Below, in pieces: positions 18,005 through 26,275 of a DNA stretch of 64,000 nt (position 1 is the first letter of the stretch; every line of letters starts with the position of its first letter). The DNA is from an uncultured Candidatus Actinomarina sp. (GTDB lineage Bacteria; Actinomycetota; Acidimicrobiia; Actinomarinales; Actinomarinaceae): contig CACGBK010000005.1 of NCBI GenBank assembly GCA_902571385.1, positions 1 to 64,000 of the forward strand. The letters are read 5' to 3'. The translations under genes and the position numbers were made by a program. The notes below the pieces were generated by a model that was not told where the DNA came from, did no database searches, and was given only the letters and a program-made list of their open reading frames with translations.

Positions 18005-19771
18005 ATGAAGCAAAATAATTTAAAAGATCTCTATAAATATGCACAAGAGAACGAAGCAAAAGTTAAAAGAGGGATAATTTATTCAATTCTTAATAAACTA
18101 TTTGATCTCGCTCCCCCCGTTTTAATTGGAATTGCTATAGATATTGTCGTAGAGGGATCTGAATCTTTTATTGGAAATTTTGGTTTTGAGGATAGAAGAC
18201 AACAACTAATCATTCTTGCTTTTATTACCTTTGTAATTTGGGGCTTCGAGTCAATCTTTGATTATGTTGCCGCTGTTACATGGAGAAATATAGCTCAAGA
18301 TCTACAACATTCTATGCGAACGGAGACGTTTAGTAAAACATTAGATTTAGATTTATCTTTTTTTGAAAATAAATCATCTGGAAGATTGATGGCAATACTT
18401 AATGATGATGTTAACCAAATGGAGAATTTTTTAAATGAAGCTGCGAACAGATTAATCCAAACAGCCACGACAGTAATTGTCATTGGTGCAACGTTTCTCT
18501 ACATTTCACCTCTTGTTGCGATATTTGCTTTCATTCCAATTCCAGTAATCGTTTTTGGATCTTATAAATTCGTTCAAAGAATTGGAGAAAGATACTCAAA
18601 AATAAGAAATAATGTTGAATCATTAAATGCACATTTATCTAATTCAATTACAGGAATACTCACAGTAAAAAGTTTCAATCGAGAAAAAAAAGAGTACAAA
18701 AGAATTGATTTAGCTTCAGATGAAGTCAAAACTGCAAATTATGATGCTATAAAATTATCGGCTGCATTTATACCAATAATAAGAGTGGCAATATTATTTG
18801 GTTTTACCGCAACATTATTAATTGGAGGTTTTCTAGCACTTGATGGTCAGATAAAAGTAGGCATGTATTCAGTTATGCTTTTCATTACTCAAAGATTGCT
18901 TTGGCCTCTTACAGAATTAGGTATGATTTTTGATTCATTCCAAAAAGCTATGGCATCTTTTAGAAGAATAATGAATCTAAGAGATACTAATCCAACCATT
19001 AATGATGGTGAGACAGAATTATTAGAGCTTAAAAATAAAATAAGCTTTGAAAATTTAAATTTTGAGTACGTAGAAGATTTCCCAGTTTTAAAAGATATAA
19101 ATATCGAAATTGAGAAGGGTAAAACAACTGCGATAGTTGGAAGCACAGGATCAGGTAAATCAACTTTAATAAAGTTAATTTTGAGATTTTATGAAAAGAA
19201 TTCTGGAAAAATTCTATTTGATGATCATGAAATAGAATCATTATCGTTAGCAAGTATAAGAAATAAAATTGGACTAGTAAGCCAAGATGTATTTCTTTTC
19301 GAAGGAAGTGTCTTTGAAAATATTGCATATGGTAATATCGAAGCAAACAGTGAGGAAGTTTGGAACGCAGCACGACTTTCAGAGTCAGATAGATTTATCA
19401 ACGAGCTTCCAAATAAGGAAGATACAATAGTAGGCGAAAGAGGTCAAAAGCTTTCAGGAGGACAAAGACAAAGAATTTCGATTGCTCGAGCTATCTTAAA
19501 AAACCCAGAAATACTTATTCTTGATGAAGCAACATCGGCAGTTGATAATGAGACAGAAGCAGCCATACAAGAATCACTTGAAACTTTAAAAGAAGGTAGA
19601 ACCGTTATTGCAATTGCTCACAGGCTCTCAACCATTAGAAATGCTGATTTAATCTATGTGTTAGAAGATGGTGAAATAGTTGAATATGGGACACACGATG
19701 AGCTTTTGGGAAATAACGATGTTTACGCAAAACTCTGGGATGTTCAAACAGGAAAAACTAGAAAATATTAA
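18005..19771 (+). CDS. ABC transporter, fused membrane and ATPase domains (exporter type)
   Basis: This is a half-transporter of 588 residues that should work as a dimer. Six membrane helices occupy about 20-310 (ABC_membrane type). The nucleotide-binding domain has Walker A STGSGKST at about 380-387, signature LSGGQRQR at about 482-489, Walker B ILILDEATSAVD, and IAHRLSTI for the H-loop. It resembles lipid or multidrug exporters (MsbA/LmrA type), but the substrate cannot be read from sequence. It probably shares a transcript with mscL. Its stop interlocks with that of lhgO. Confidence 0.9.
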   Translation: MKQNNLKDLYKYAQENEAKVKRGIIYSILNKLFDLAPPVLIGIAIDIVVEGSESFIGNFGFEDRRQQLIILAFITFVIWGFESIFDYVAAVTWRNIAQDLQHSMRTETFSKTLDLDLSFFENKSSGRLMAILNDDVNQMENFLNEAANRLIQTATTVIVIGATFLYISPLVAIFAFIPIPVIVFGSYKFVQRIGERYSKIRNNVESLNAHLSNSITGILTVKSFNREKKEYKRIDLASDEVKTANYDAIKLSAAFIPIIRVAILFGFTATLLIGGFLALDGQIKVGMYSVMLFITQRLLWPLTELGMIFDSFQKAMASFRRIMNLRDTNPTINDGETELLELKNKISFENLNFEYVEDFPVLKDINIEIEKGKTTAIVGSTGSGKSTLIKLILRFYEKNSGKILFDDHEIESLSLASIRNKIGLVSQDVFLFEGSVFENIAYGNIEANSEEVWNAARLSESDRFINELPNKEDTIVGERGQKLSGGQRQRISIARAILKNPEILILDEATSAVDNETEAAIQESLETLKEGRTVIAIAHRLSTIRNADLIYVLEDGEIVEYGTHDELLGNNDVYAKLWDVQTGKTRKY

Positions 19772-20955
19772 TTCAATATTTTAGATGCGATTGATTCACC
19801 AATTGCCAAAGAGGCAGTAGCTGCTGGACTTGGAGAGTTCAATACATGTAATGAATTATTTCCCTCTTCGAACAAAAAATCATCTAATAAATTTCCATCT
19901 TTATCAACAGCCTGGGCACGTACTCCTGATGGAATTTGAGTAATATCATTTGAAGTAACTCCATTTATTAATTTCTGAATCTCTTTAACAAATACTTTTT
20001 TGTTTAAAGATCTATACATTTCTGACAAGCCTGTTTTCAAATATTTTTTTCCAAGCTTAATCATGCCTGGATAAGTTAAGACTTTTGTTAAGTCAACAAA
20101 ATTTATATCTGTCCATTTATATCCCTCTTTTGAAAAAGCTAAAACCGCATTTGGACCAGCCTCAATATCTCCATTAGCTGTTTTTGTTAAGTGAATTCCC
20201 AAAAATGGTAAATCTGGATCAGCTAATGGATAAATCATATTATTTAAAATTGAATTTTTCGTATTTTTAATTTTGTAATACTCACCTCTAAATGGGATGA
20301 TTCTAACATTTGGTGACATGCCATCCATTCTTGCTATTTCATCTGAAAAAAGACCTGCACAATTTATTAAAAATTCACAACTAAAAGAATTGTTTTGACC
20401 CCTAATTTGTTTCAAATTTTTTATATCTTCTATTTGTATAATCTCTTCAATGTATTGAATTTCTCCACCTAGCTCAATAAATTCATCTGCATACGTCCTT
20501 ACAACTTCTCCATAATCAACAACACCAGCCTGAGGTACAAATAAACCTTTTTTTATTACTGAATTCGGTTCAATATTTAACAAATGATCATCTTGTACAA
20601 TTTCTACTCCATCCATTTCGAGCTCTTTACTTCGACTTTGCAAATTTTCTAATTTATCTAAATCATTATCAACAACAACTTTTCCCTCTTGACGATATTT
20701 GATACCTTTTTCTTTTAAATATTCAATAAGAAGATTCCTACCTCTTATTGAAAGTTCAGATTTAGAAGAATTTGGCTTGTAATATATTCCAGAGTGAATT
20801 ACCCCCGAATTTCTCCCAGATTGATGAAGACCTGGTTCTTTTTCTTTCTCAAGAACTAAAACATTTTTATTTTGTCTTTGTAAATGGAGAGCGGTGGACA
20901 ACCCAACGATCCCAGCTCCAATGATTGCAAAATCGTACGTTTTATTTAAACTCAT
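19768..20955 (-). CDS. lhgO: L-2-hydroxyglutarate oxidase-like FAD enzyme
   Basis: The 395-residue DAO-family flavoprotein has the FAD motif IIGAGIVGLSTALHLQ at about 11-26 and then the family-specific GRNSGVIHSGIYYKP. NCAGLFSDEIAR and FRGEYYKIK also match LhgO. It probably oxidises L-2-hydroxyglutarate to 2-oxoglutarate, feeding electrons to the respiratory chain. Relatives in the glycerol-3-phosphate dehydrogenase group are less likely because of the GIYYKP motif. It follows tmRNA on the same strand by about 16 nt, and it converges with the ABC gene. Confidence 0.85.
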   Translation of the reverse strand: MSLNKTYDFAIIGAGIVGLSTALHLQRQNKNVLVLEKEKEPGLHQSGRNSGVIHSGIYYKPNSSKSELSIRGRNLLIEYLKEKGIKYRQEGKVVVDNDLDKLENLQSRSKELEMDGVEIVQDDHLLNIEPNSVIKKGLFVPQAGVVDYGEVVRTYADEFIELGGEIQYIEEIIQIEDIKNLKQIRGQNNSFSCEFLINCAGLFSDEIARMDGMSPNVRIIPFRGEYYKIKNTKNSILNNMIYPLADPDLPFLGIHLTKTANGDIEAGPNAVLAFSKEGYKWTDINFVDLTKVLTYPGMIKLGKKYLKTGLSEMYRSLNKKVFVKEIQKLINGVTSNDITQIPSGVRAQAVDKDGNLLDDFLFEEGNNSLHVLNSPSPAATASLAIGESIASKILN

Positions 20956-20970
20956 TATATTTTATTATAG

Positions 20971-21308
20971 TGGAGGTGCGGGGAGTCGAACCCCGGTCCT
21001 TTTAAGCTACCCAACAGCTTCTCCGAGCGCATCTGATGAAATACTATTGAGAGAGTCACCAGAAACAAATTCTCAATAGTTTCTACCTTAAATCTTAAAA
21101 GTTAGTCGGTAACCTAACTCAGCATCCCACATTTCGACGCCGATACTGCCCGAGGTGGGAACCCCGACAGTCGACGAGCAACAATTAAGCTGCTACGGCC
21201 AATTTAGGTTTGGCAGTTATCTTTTTTTTCCTACGTTTTTAATGAGGCCCTAGGACCCTCAGCTCGCTACTGAGAGGCTCGCTTCAAAGTCGAAGCCAGT
21301 TCACCCCC
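20971..21308 (-). ncRNA. ssrA: tmRNA (transfer-messenger RNA)
   Basis: On the minus strand the 5' end GGGGGTGAACTGGCTTCGAC and the 3' end with GGTTCGACTCCCCGCACCTCCA are typical tmRNA ends. GGGGGTG pairs with CACCTCC (one G-U), and CCA is not encoded. A reading frame ends at TAA (21185-21187). With GCC at 21212-21214 as resume codon the tag is AKPKLAVAA, and upstream in-frame codons are Lys-rich. Together with smpB at 26652 it supplies trans-translation, the rescue of stalled ribosomes with proteolytic tagging. The length is about 338 nt. Confidence 0.93.
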
Positions 21309-21316
21309 ATATCACT

Positions 21317-21345
21317 ATTATGGCTTTACAATAGTTATTAGCCAA
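21317..21345 (-). promoter_or_regulatory. Probable sigma-70-type promoter of tmRNA
   Basis: On the minus strand TTGGCT (21340-21345), a 17-nt spacer and CATAAT (21317-21322) stand 8 nt before the first base of the tmRNA. Box quality and spacing suit a vegetative promoter. Confidence 0.55.
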
Positions 21346-21358
21346 GACAAAATATTAA

Positions 21359-22006
21359 ATGAAAATTAACAAACAAACATTCAATTTAAATGAAGAATTA
21401 ATTGTTTCAATTGAACAGGAAGACAATGATGGTCTCATAAATATTCCTAAAAATATCAATTTAGATATAAATATTGTAAATTATTTTGGAAAAATTGTTA
21501 TCAACAGTATTTCTATAAATCACCTCCAAGATGAAATATCTTTATCAAAAACTGGCCTTGAGCAATCATTAAATAATCTCGACATTAAATTATTAGATCG
21601 ATTTCTGTTTAAGCAATTAAGTGATAAGGCAACATTTAATTATTCACCTTTTGATTCTTTTCTTGATTACGATTTCACAATATTTGAAAAATCAAGAAGG
21701 ATTTCAGATATTGATTGGTCAATGTTTGCTTCTCTATATATTTTTGCATGTAACGTAATTCCTGAATCTATAAAGGTAGAACTTACACTCGCAAAAAAGC
21801 TGAGGATTTCTGAAGAAAGTTTTAAAAGGTTTTTGAAGAAGATTCCTGAAACAATATTTAGAAAAACAGGACATTTGGAATCCAGAGGAGGTAATTTAAC
21901 TTTTGATGCCGAAGAGATTATAAAAAAGAATTTAACTGATGAGCAAAATAAATTATTTGAGGATAATCCTTTTTTAAAATTTCATTCAGGATCAGATTTG
22001 GCCTGA
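21359..22006 (+). CDS. Hypothetical protein, unknown family
   Basis: I do not recognise this 215-residue protein. It has no signal peptide, membrane segment or Cys motif. The first 70 residues look beta-rich with alternating hydrophobic Ile/Asn (INIVNYFGKIVINSISIN). The second half is helical and basic, with SEESFKRFLKKIPE, which could be a helix-turn-helix, and a terminal GNLTFDAEEII. It may be a nucleic-acid-binding protein, but that is inference. It diverges from tmRNA by 50 nt and overlaps the following convergent gene by 25 nt, ending in TGA. Confidence 0.75.
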   Translation: MKINKQTFNLNEELIVSIEQEDNDGLINIPKNINLDINIVNYFGKIVINSISINHLQDEISLSKTGLEQSLNNLDIKLLDRFLFKQLSDKATFNYSPFDSFLDYDFTIFEKSRRISDIDWSMFASLYIFACNVIPESIKVELTLAKKLRISEESFKRFLKKIPETIFRKTGHLESRGGNLTFDAEEIIKKNLTDEQNKLFEDNPFLKFHSGSDLA

Positions 22007-22422
22007 GGTCTAACCATTGAAATTACTTTATCCGGATTCACTTCCCAAATTTCCCTAGCTTTAATCTTTGCCTCATTCCAACTCACACCTGGATCTCTTC
22101 TATAAGGTTTGCTTGTATAACGATTAGATAAATAATCGATATGATCATTTGCACTAACATTATCAATAATATTTTCTACAACCCCTCTTATTTCCCAACT
22201 TGAATACATTTCACTTGGATGAAATATAACAACTGTTAGATTTGGATTAATACGAATATTTTCTGTTTTTTTTCTTCCTTGCTCAGTGTTGATAAGAATT
22301 TTATTTTCTTTGTAGTCGACCCACATGAGATGATTTTGAATAATGTTATCGTCAATATTTGTAGCGATCGCACAAAATGCATTGTTATCTATTGCTAACT
22401 TTAATTCACTTGGTAATTGCAT
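21982..22422 (-). CDS. F420-dependent pyridoxamine-phosphate-oxidase-like enzyme
   Basis: The 146-residue protein is a split-barrel flavin/F420-binding member of the PPOX class. Typical features are FCAIATNIDDNIIQNHLMWVDYKENKILINTEQGRKKTENIR, in short blocks, followed by NLTVVIFHP and WEIRGVVENI. The TEQGRKKxxNI block suits the F420-dependent branch found in Actinobacteria. With cofD and cofE present in this genome, an F420 cofactor is plausible. The substrate is unknown. It converges with the unknown gene before it and diverges from the selenoprotein candidate by 30 nt. Confidence 0.85.
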   Translation of the reverse strand: MQLPSELKLAIDNNAFCAIATNIDDNIIQNHLMWVDYKENKILINTEQGRKKTENIRINPNLTVVIFHPSEMYSSWEIRGVVENIIDNVSANDHIDYLSNRYTSKPYRRDPGVSWNEAKIKAREIWEVNPDKVISMVRPQAKSDPE

Positions 22423-22452
22423 TATTAATAATTTTAAGTAAGACTTCTATTT

Positions 22453-23016
22453 ATGGCATTTATAAAATTATTTAATTTCGATGAGGCATCTGGCTTACTG
22501 AAAAAAGAATATGAGAAAGGAATGCGAAGAGCTGGAAGAATTTGGAAAGTTCTCACCATTCAATCACAGACTCCTCAAATTCTCAAAGATTCAATGAACT
22601 TATATGGTTCTACAATGTTTGGAGATTCAAAGATTTCTCGATTTGATAGTGAGCTACTTGCTGTTGTGACATCTATGTCAAATGAATGTGAATATTGAAT
22701 AAGAGCACACTTATTTGATCTCCGGTCGGAGACAACAAATCAAAAATTAGTTGATGAAATCGCAGAGGACTGGAGTACAAGTTCATTAACAAAAACTCAA
22801 ATGGCAATGTGTAACTTTGCAAAAAAACTCACAGAAACACCAAGTAAAGTAGATGAAAATGATATTCAAACCTTACGTGACCTAGATTTGAGTGACAAAG
22901 ATATATCTCAAATTGTTCAAATAATTGGATATTTTAATTATATAAACAGAGTTGCAGATGGTTTAGGCCTTGAACCAGAAGATTTTATTGATAAAAAAGG
23001 GTATAAAACCAAATAA
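22453..23016 (+). CDS. Carboxymuconolactone-decarboxylase/AhpD-like protein with in-frame TGA, probable selenoprotein
   Basis: Two apparent pieces (22453-22698 and the frame continuing from 22699) are in the same frame and together make one 187-residue CMD-family protein. The break is a single TGA at 22696-22698, codon 82. Around it the sequence reads SNECEY-TGA-IRAH. In this family the motif is NxCxYCxxxH, so TGA replaces the second Cys of the redox pair, and His86 is in the expected +4 place. A hairpin begins 14 nt after the TGA (separate entry). TGA is an ordinary stop in neighbours, so it is not recoded generally. The function is probably peroxidase-linked thiol/selenol redox chemistry. 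A point mutation (Cys TGC/TGT to TGA) is the alternative. Confidence 0.8.
22713..22740 (+). promoter_or_regulatory. Putative bacterial SECIS hairpin downstream of the in-frame TGA
   Basis: An inner stem TCTCC (22719-22723) pairs with GGAGA (22728-22732) around the loop GGTC (22724-22727). An outer stem ATTTG (22713-22717) pairs with CAAAT (22736-22740) across an asymmetric internal loop. The GGUC loop equals that of the E. coli fdhF SECIS, and 25 nt lie between the TGA and the loop, within the range known for bacterial SECIS elements. Confidence 0.72.
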
Positions 23017-23054
23017 ATATTGTTTGATAGTTTTAAGAGATATAACATTAAATT

Positions 23055-23966
23055 ATGAATAGTAATTTGAGATTAGTAATCTTATTAACAATTTTGATAT
23101 CGATATCAGCTTTTTCATATTTTATTTTCTTTAATGACACTGAACGTGAAGAAGATGCAATTGAAAATGAAGTTCAACCTAACACAACCCTCCCTTCAAC
23201 ATCTACAACTTTAAAACCAGAGAGTACAACATCTACTAGTACAATAACTTCTACATCTACGACCACAACTACAAGTACGACTGTTCCACCAAAGCAAACT
23301 GCTATCTATGCAACCACCAAAGAAATAAACAATAGTAAAAAAATATCATATGACTATTTAAAGGGTGGTTGTAAGGAAGACCCTAAAGAAGATATTGAGG
23401 AAGAATGGCTTTTGCCAGATGAATTGTTTATTTTCAATGAAGAAAAAATTAACTTTAGCCTTAAGCTTGATTCATCACTAGGTTTAAATGTTGAATGTTT
23501 AGGTAAACTTGTCCCTTCAATTTTGAATGATTCAAGAGGTTGGATTAAGGTTACTGACAAGGAATTTCAGCTTGTAAGTAATACGGAAAGTGAATTTGAA
23601 TTTATATTTGCTTCACCAGAGAAAACAGATGAATTGTGCTATCCACTAGAAACTAATGGAATCTACTCATGTAGAAATGAACAACAAATTGTTATTAATT
23701 ACTTTAGATGGGTAAATGGCGCTATTGATTTTGGATCCGATATGGAAACCTACAGATTATATCTTATTAATCATGAAGTTGGTCATATTTTAGGTTGGAG
23801 TCATGTTGGATGTCCAGAGGAAGATGCACTTGCACCAGTAATGATGCAACAAAGCAAGTCAACAATGGGGTGTATTCCTTATGGGTGGCCAATATATGAA
23901 ATTATTGAAAAAGAATTTGGTATTGATACAGATTCTTTACTTCCAGAATCTGATCAAGATAGTTAA
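23055..23966 (+). CDS. DUF3152-type membrane-anchored zincin-like protein
   Basis: The 303-residue protein has an N-terminal hydrophobic anchor (about 6-26) and a Thr/Ser/Pro linker (about 40-80). The C-terminal domain matches the actinobacterial DUF3152 pattern. It carries HEVGHILGWSH at 240-250, a zinc motif, followed by GCPEEDALAPVMMQQS and GCIPYGWP. Several Cys (106, 148, 195, 206, near 253 and 273) could form disulfides. It is expected outside the membrane. Whether it is an active protease is unknown. It follows the selenoprotein candidate on the same strand by 38 nt, so co-transcription is possible. Confidence 0.87.
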   Translation: MNSNLRLVILLTILISISAFSYFIFFNDTEREEDAIENEVQPNTTLPSTSTTLKPESTTSTSTITSTSTTTTTSTTVPPKQTAIYATTKEINNSKKISYDYLKGGCKEDPKEDIEEEWLLPDELFIFNEEKINFSLKLDSSLGLNVECLGKLVPSILNDSRGWIKVTDKEFQLVSNTESEFEFIFASPEKTDELCYPLETNGIYSCRNEQQIVINYFRWVNGAIDFGSDMETYRLYLINHEVGHILGWSHVGCPEEDALAPVMMQQSKSTMGCIPYGWPIYEIIEKEFGIDTDSLLPESDQDS

Positions 23967-24033
23967 TCGGTGCCAGTATCAACTAAATGTATTTTAATTA
24001 TCACTACTTTTTGACCTTATAACAAACGTTTTT

Positions 24034-24972
24034 TTATTTTTTTAAATAATTTAAGACACTACTTAGGTCACCATTCAAAATATCTTTAACATTTTCTGCA
24101 GTTTGTTTACCCGCTTTTAGTTGAGCCTCTTTGGTTGAAGCCCCAAGATGAGGAGTTGTTACAATATTGGAACTAGAGAAAAATTCACCAACTACTGGGG
24201 GTTCTTTTTCATAAACATCAAGGCCTCCAAAAATAATTTTTTTATCATCTACTAATTCAAAAAGACTTTTCTCATCGATAATACCTCCACGGGATGTGTT
24301 CACAATAATTCCACCTTCTTTAATCATATTTAAAGCTTCTGAATCGATTAAATTTTGCGTTTCTTTTGTTTTATTAACATGAATAGAAATCACATCTGAT
24401 GTTTGAAGTAAATAGTCTAAATCTACTTTTGTTGCCTCATGCTTAGATTCCTCAATATAAGGATCATAGAAAACTATTTTCATACCAAATGCAGTAAGTC
24501 TTTTAGCTACCTCATTAGCTGCTTTACCAAAGCCTATAAGCCCCAACTGCTTGTCATAAAGCTCTGTACCAACAAATTTCTGTCTGTTCCATTCTCCTGT
24601 TTTGAGTGAATTATTTGATAAATGGATATTTCTAGCTGCGGCAATAATTAATCCAATTGTAAGTTCTGCAACGGAAATAATATTAGCATTTGGAGAATTC
24701 GTAACATAAATATTGTTTTTTGATGCCTGTTCTAAATCAATATTATCTACACCAACCCCACATCGAGCAATTACTTTCAATTTTTTAGCTGAGTTTATTA
24801 AATCTTTACTGATTGTTGTCGCACTTCTAATTACAACTACTTCTGAATCAACAATATTTTTAGTAATCTCATCCTCTTTATTTTCTGTATCAGAAATATT
24901 TGTTACTTCACCTATTTCATTAAAAATATTTATAACTTCTTTTTCTAAACTATCGCATATTAAAATTTTCAT
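24034..24972 (-). CDS. serA: D-3-phosphoglycerate dehydrogenase-like 2-hydroxyacid dehydrogenase
   Basis: It probably oxidises 3-phosphoglycerate to start serine synthesis. The 312 residues contain the NAD Rossmann motif LGLIGFGKAANEVAKRL, IVNTSRGGIIDE with the catalytic Arg, LDVYEKEPP with Glu, and TPHLGASTKEAQ with His. It lacks the C-terminal ASB and ACT regulatory domains of long SerA, so serine feedback control is probably absent. Another D-2-hydroxyacid substrate cannot be excluded. It overlaps hisN by 4 nt and is the last gene in a long minus-strand run. Confidence 0.82.
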   Translation of the reverse strand: MKILICDSLEKEVINIFNEIGEVTNISDTENKEDEITKNIVDSEVVVIRSATTISKDLINSAKKLKVIARCGVGVDNIDLEQASKNNIYVTNSPNANIISVAELTIGLIIAAARNIHLSNNSLKTGEWNRQKFVGTELYDKQLGLIGFGKAANEVAKRLTAFGMKIVFYDPYIEESKHEATKVDLDYLLQTSDVISIHVNKTKETQNLIDSEALNMIKEGGIIVNTSRGGIIDEKSLFELVDDKKIIFGGLDVYEKEPPVVGEFFSSSNIVTTPHLGASTKEAQLKAGKQTAENVKDILNGDLSSVLNYLKK

Positions 24973-25760
24973 TTCACTCGGAGCTTTTCTAAGGCTAATT
25001 CGTGCAACATGTTCGATGATGAAGCTAGAACATATACATTTTTATCACTAAAGTTTAAATTATTGCCTTCCCAATCTGTCATAATTCCACCTGCACCTTC
25101 AACTATCTTGATAAGGGGTAAATAATCATGGGGAGCGGTTAATTTTTCAGCGACAATATCTAAATAACCACTGGCTAATAATCCATAGTTATAACAATCA
25201 CTTCCTGTAGTTGTTACTTTTACACTTTCTTCAAGGGATTGATAAGCTCTCCATTTTTCCATTCCAAATTCATGACTTGAGGTTGTAGCCATTACAGAAC
25301 TTTCAAGTTTGTCGATTTCTCTACACTTTGTATTATCACCGTTAACTATTGTTGTATCAGGGTCAAATGACATCCATCTTTCCTGTAATGCAGGACAATC
25401 AATTACTCCTCCAATTATTTTTTCATTTTTTACTAATGCAATCAATGTTCCGAAATCAGATTTTCCGGCAACAAAACTTCGGGTTCCGTCAATTGGATCA
25501 ATGTACCATGTGTATTCCGATGAATTGTCTACTATTTCAAACTCTTCACCAATGATGTTGTGGTCTGGAAAGTTTTTTTCAATTTCTCTTCTAATAACTT
25601 GTTCAATTTGTTTATCAGCTAGGGTCACGGGACTTTCATCACCTTTGATTGTCAAATCTCTAATATCCCTAAAGTAAGTTAGAGCAATTTTTCCTGATAA
25701 TTCTAGAGTTTCATTACAAAAGTTAATAAGTGTTTTTGAATCTAGTTTATTTTGTAACAT
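24969..25760 (-). CDS. hisN: Inositol-monophosphatase-family phosphatase, likely histidinol-phosphatase HisN
   Basis: The 263-residue Mg-dependent phosphatase has GEEFEIVD, then the metal-binding YIDPIDGTRSFVAGKSDFGTLIAL. The GTRSF..G...FGTLIAL form is typical of the HisN subgroup rather than true inositol phosphatases. The C-terminal HDYLPLIKIVEGAGGIMTDWEG completes the site. It would make histidinol in histidine synthesis. Start ATG 25760 lies 8 nt after the mycoredoxin gene, and the end overlaps serA by 4 nt. CysQ-like or inositol activity is a less likely alternative. Confidence 0.85.
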   Translation of the reverse strand: MLQNKLDSKTLINFCNETLELSGKIALTYFRDIRDLTIKGDESPVTLADKQIEQVIRREIEKNFPDHNIIGEEFEIVDNSSEYTWYIDPIDGTRSFVAGKSDFGTLIALVKNEKIIGGVIDCPALQERWMSFDPDTTIVNGDNTKCREIDKLESSVMATTSSHEFGMEKWRAYQSLEESVKVTTTGSDCYNYGLLASGYLDIVAEKLTAPHDYLPLIKIVEGAGGIMTDWEGNNLNFSDKNVYVLASSSNMLHELALEKLRVK

Positions 25761-25768
25761 TACACTGA

Positions 25769-26020
25769 TTATAAAGAGTTAATTTTATTTGTAAGTTCAA
25801 CATCTGATGGTTCAACCAAAAAGCTTCCATCCTCAAAAACTATAGTTGGGATTCGTGGATTTTGATTTTGAATTTTTTTGGCGATTTCAAATCCTTCCTT
25901 GTCATAATCAATATCAATTTCTTTAAAAGCCACTCCTAATTTATCAAAAACTTTTTTTGATCTTACACAATCTCCACACCATTGTGTACTATACATAATA
26001 ATTTTTGATTGATTATCCAT
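25769..26020 (-). CDS. Mycoredoxin/glutaredoxin-like protein
   Basis: This 83-residue thioredoxin-fold protein has MYSTQWCGDC, the WCxxC redox site of actinobacterial mycoredoxins, with PTIVFEDG (cis-Pro) later. In Actinobacteria such proteins reduce mycothiol mixed disulfides. The active site is CGDC rather than the CGYC of Mrx1. I start it at ATG 26020; a TTG three codons upstream is possible. It overlaps the preceding membrane gene by 8 nt. Confidence 0.87.
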   Translation of the reverse strand: MDNQSKIIMYSTQWCGDCVRSKKVFDKLGVAFKEIDIDYDKEGFEIAKKIQNQNPRIPTIVFEDGSFLVEPSDVELTNKINSL

Positions 26021-26273
26021 TTGAACCAAACGGATCAGTCAAAACCGAAAGCAACTCACTTAATTTGCCCAAATTTTCGAATAACGGTTCTAGTTGATTA
26101 AAATTTGTAACAGCACCTTCTATCTCAGGTAGTACCCTTTTAATATCTTCGATGACATCCATTGCAGTTGAAAGTTGAGTTGATAAATCTCCAATAGTAT
26201 TTTGAACATAAAAAACAAAAGCTCCAAATGATATGAGTATTAGAACTTGTAGAACTAATACAATTTTTAACAC
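26013..26273 (-). CDS. Small single-pass membrane protein, unknown
   Basis: The 86-residue protein has one N-terminal membrane helix (about 4-26, KIVLVLQVLILISFGAFVFYV) and an amphipathic, mostly helical remainder that may form a coiled coil (IGDLSTQLSTAMDVIEDIKRVLPEIE). I recognise no family. It stands 2 nt from trxA and overlaps the mycoredoxin gene by 8 nt, so it is translated with the two redox genes. A scaffold or redox-linked role is guesswork. Confidence 0.7.
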   Translation of the reverse strand: MLKIVLVLQVLILISFGAFVFYVQNTIGDLSTQLSTAMDVIEDIKRVLPEIEGAVTNFNQLEPLFENLGKLSELLSVLTDPFGSNG

Positions 26274-26275
26274 TA

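Noticed and set aside
22696-22698. TGA read as tryptophan (altered code)
   Set aside because: TGA ends several intact genes in the window, tryptophans elsewhere use TGG, and RF2, which reads UGA, is present.
22453-23016. Two separate genes or a pseudogene
   Set aside because: Both parts share one frame and together match the full CMD length; only one TGA breaks it and it falls at the catalytic Cys. A single substitution remains possible and is noted.
22801-23016. Independent gene starting at ATG 22801
   Set aside because: It is the in-frame C-terminal part of the CMD-like protein and has no ribosome binding site of its own.
23967-24033. Intrinsic terminator between DUF3152 gene and serA
   Set aside because: T-rich runs exist but no convincing GC stem precedes them on either strand.
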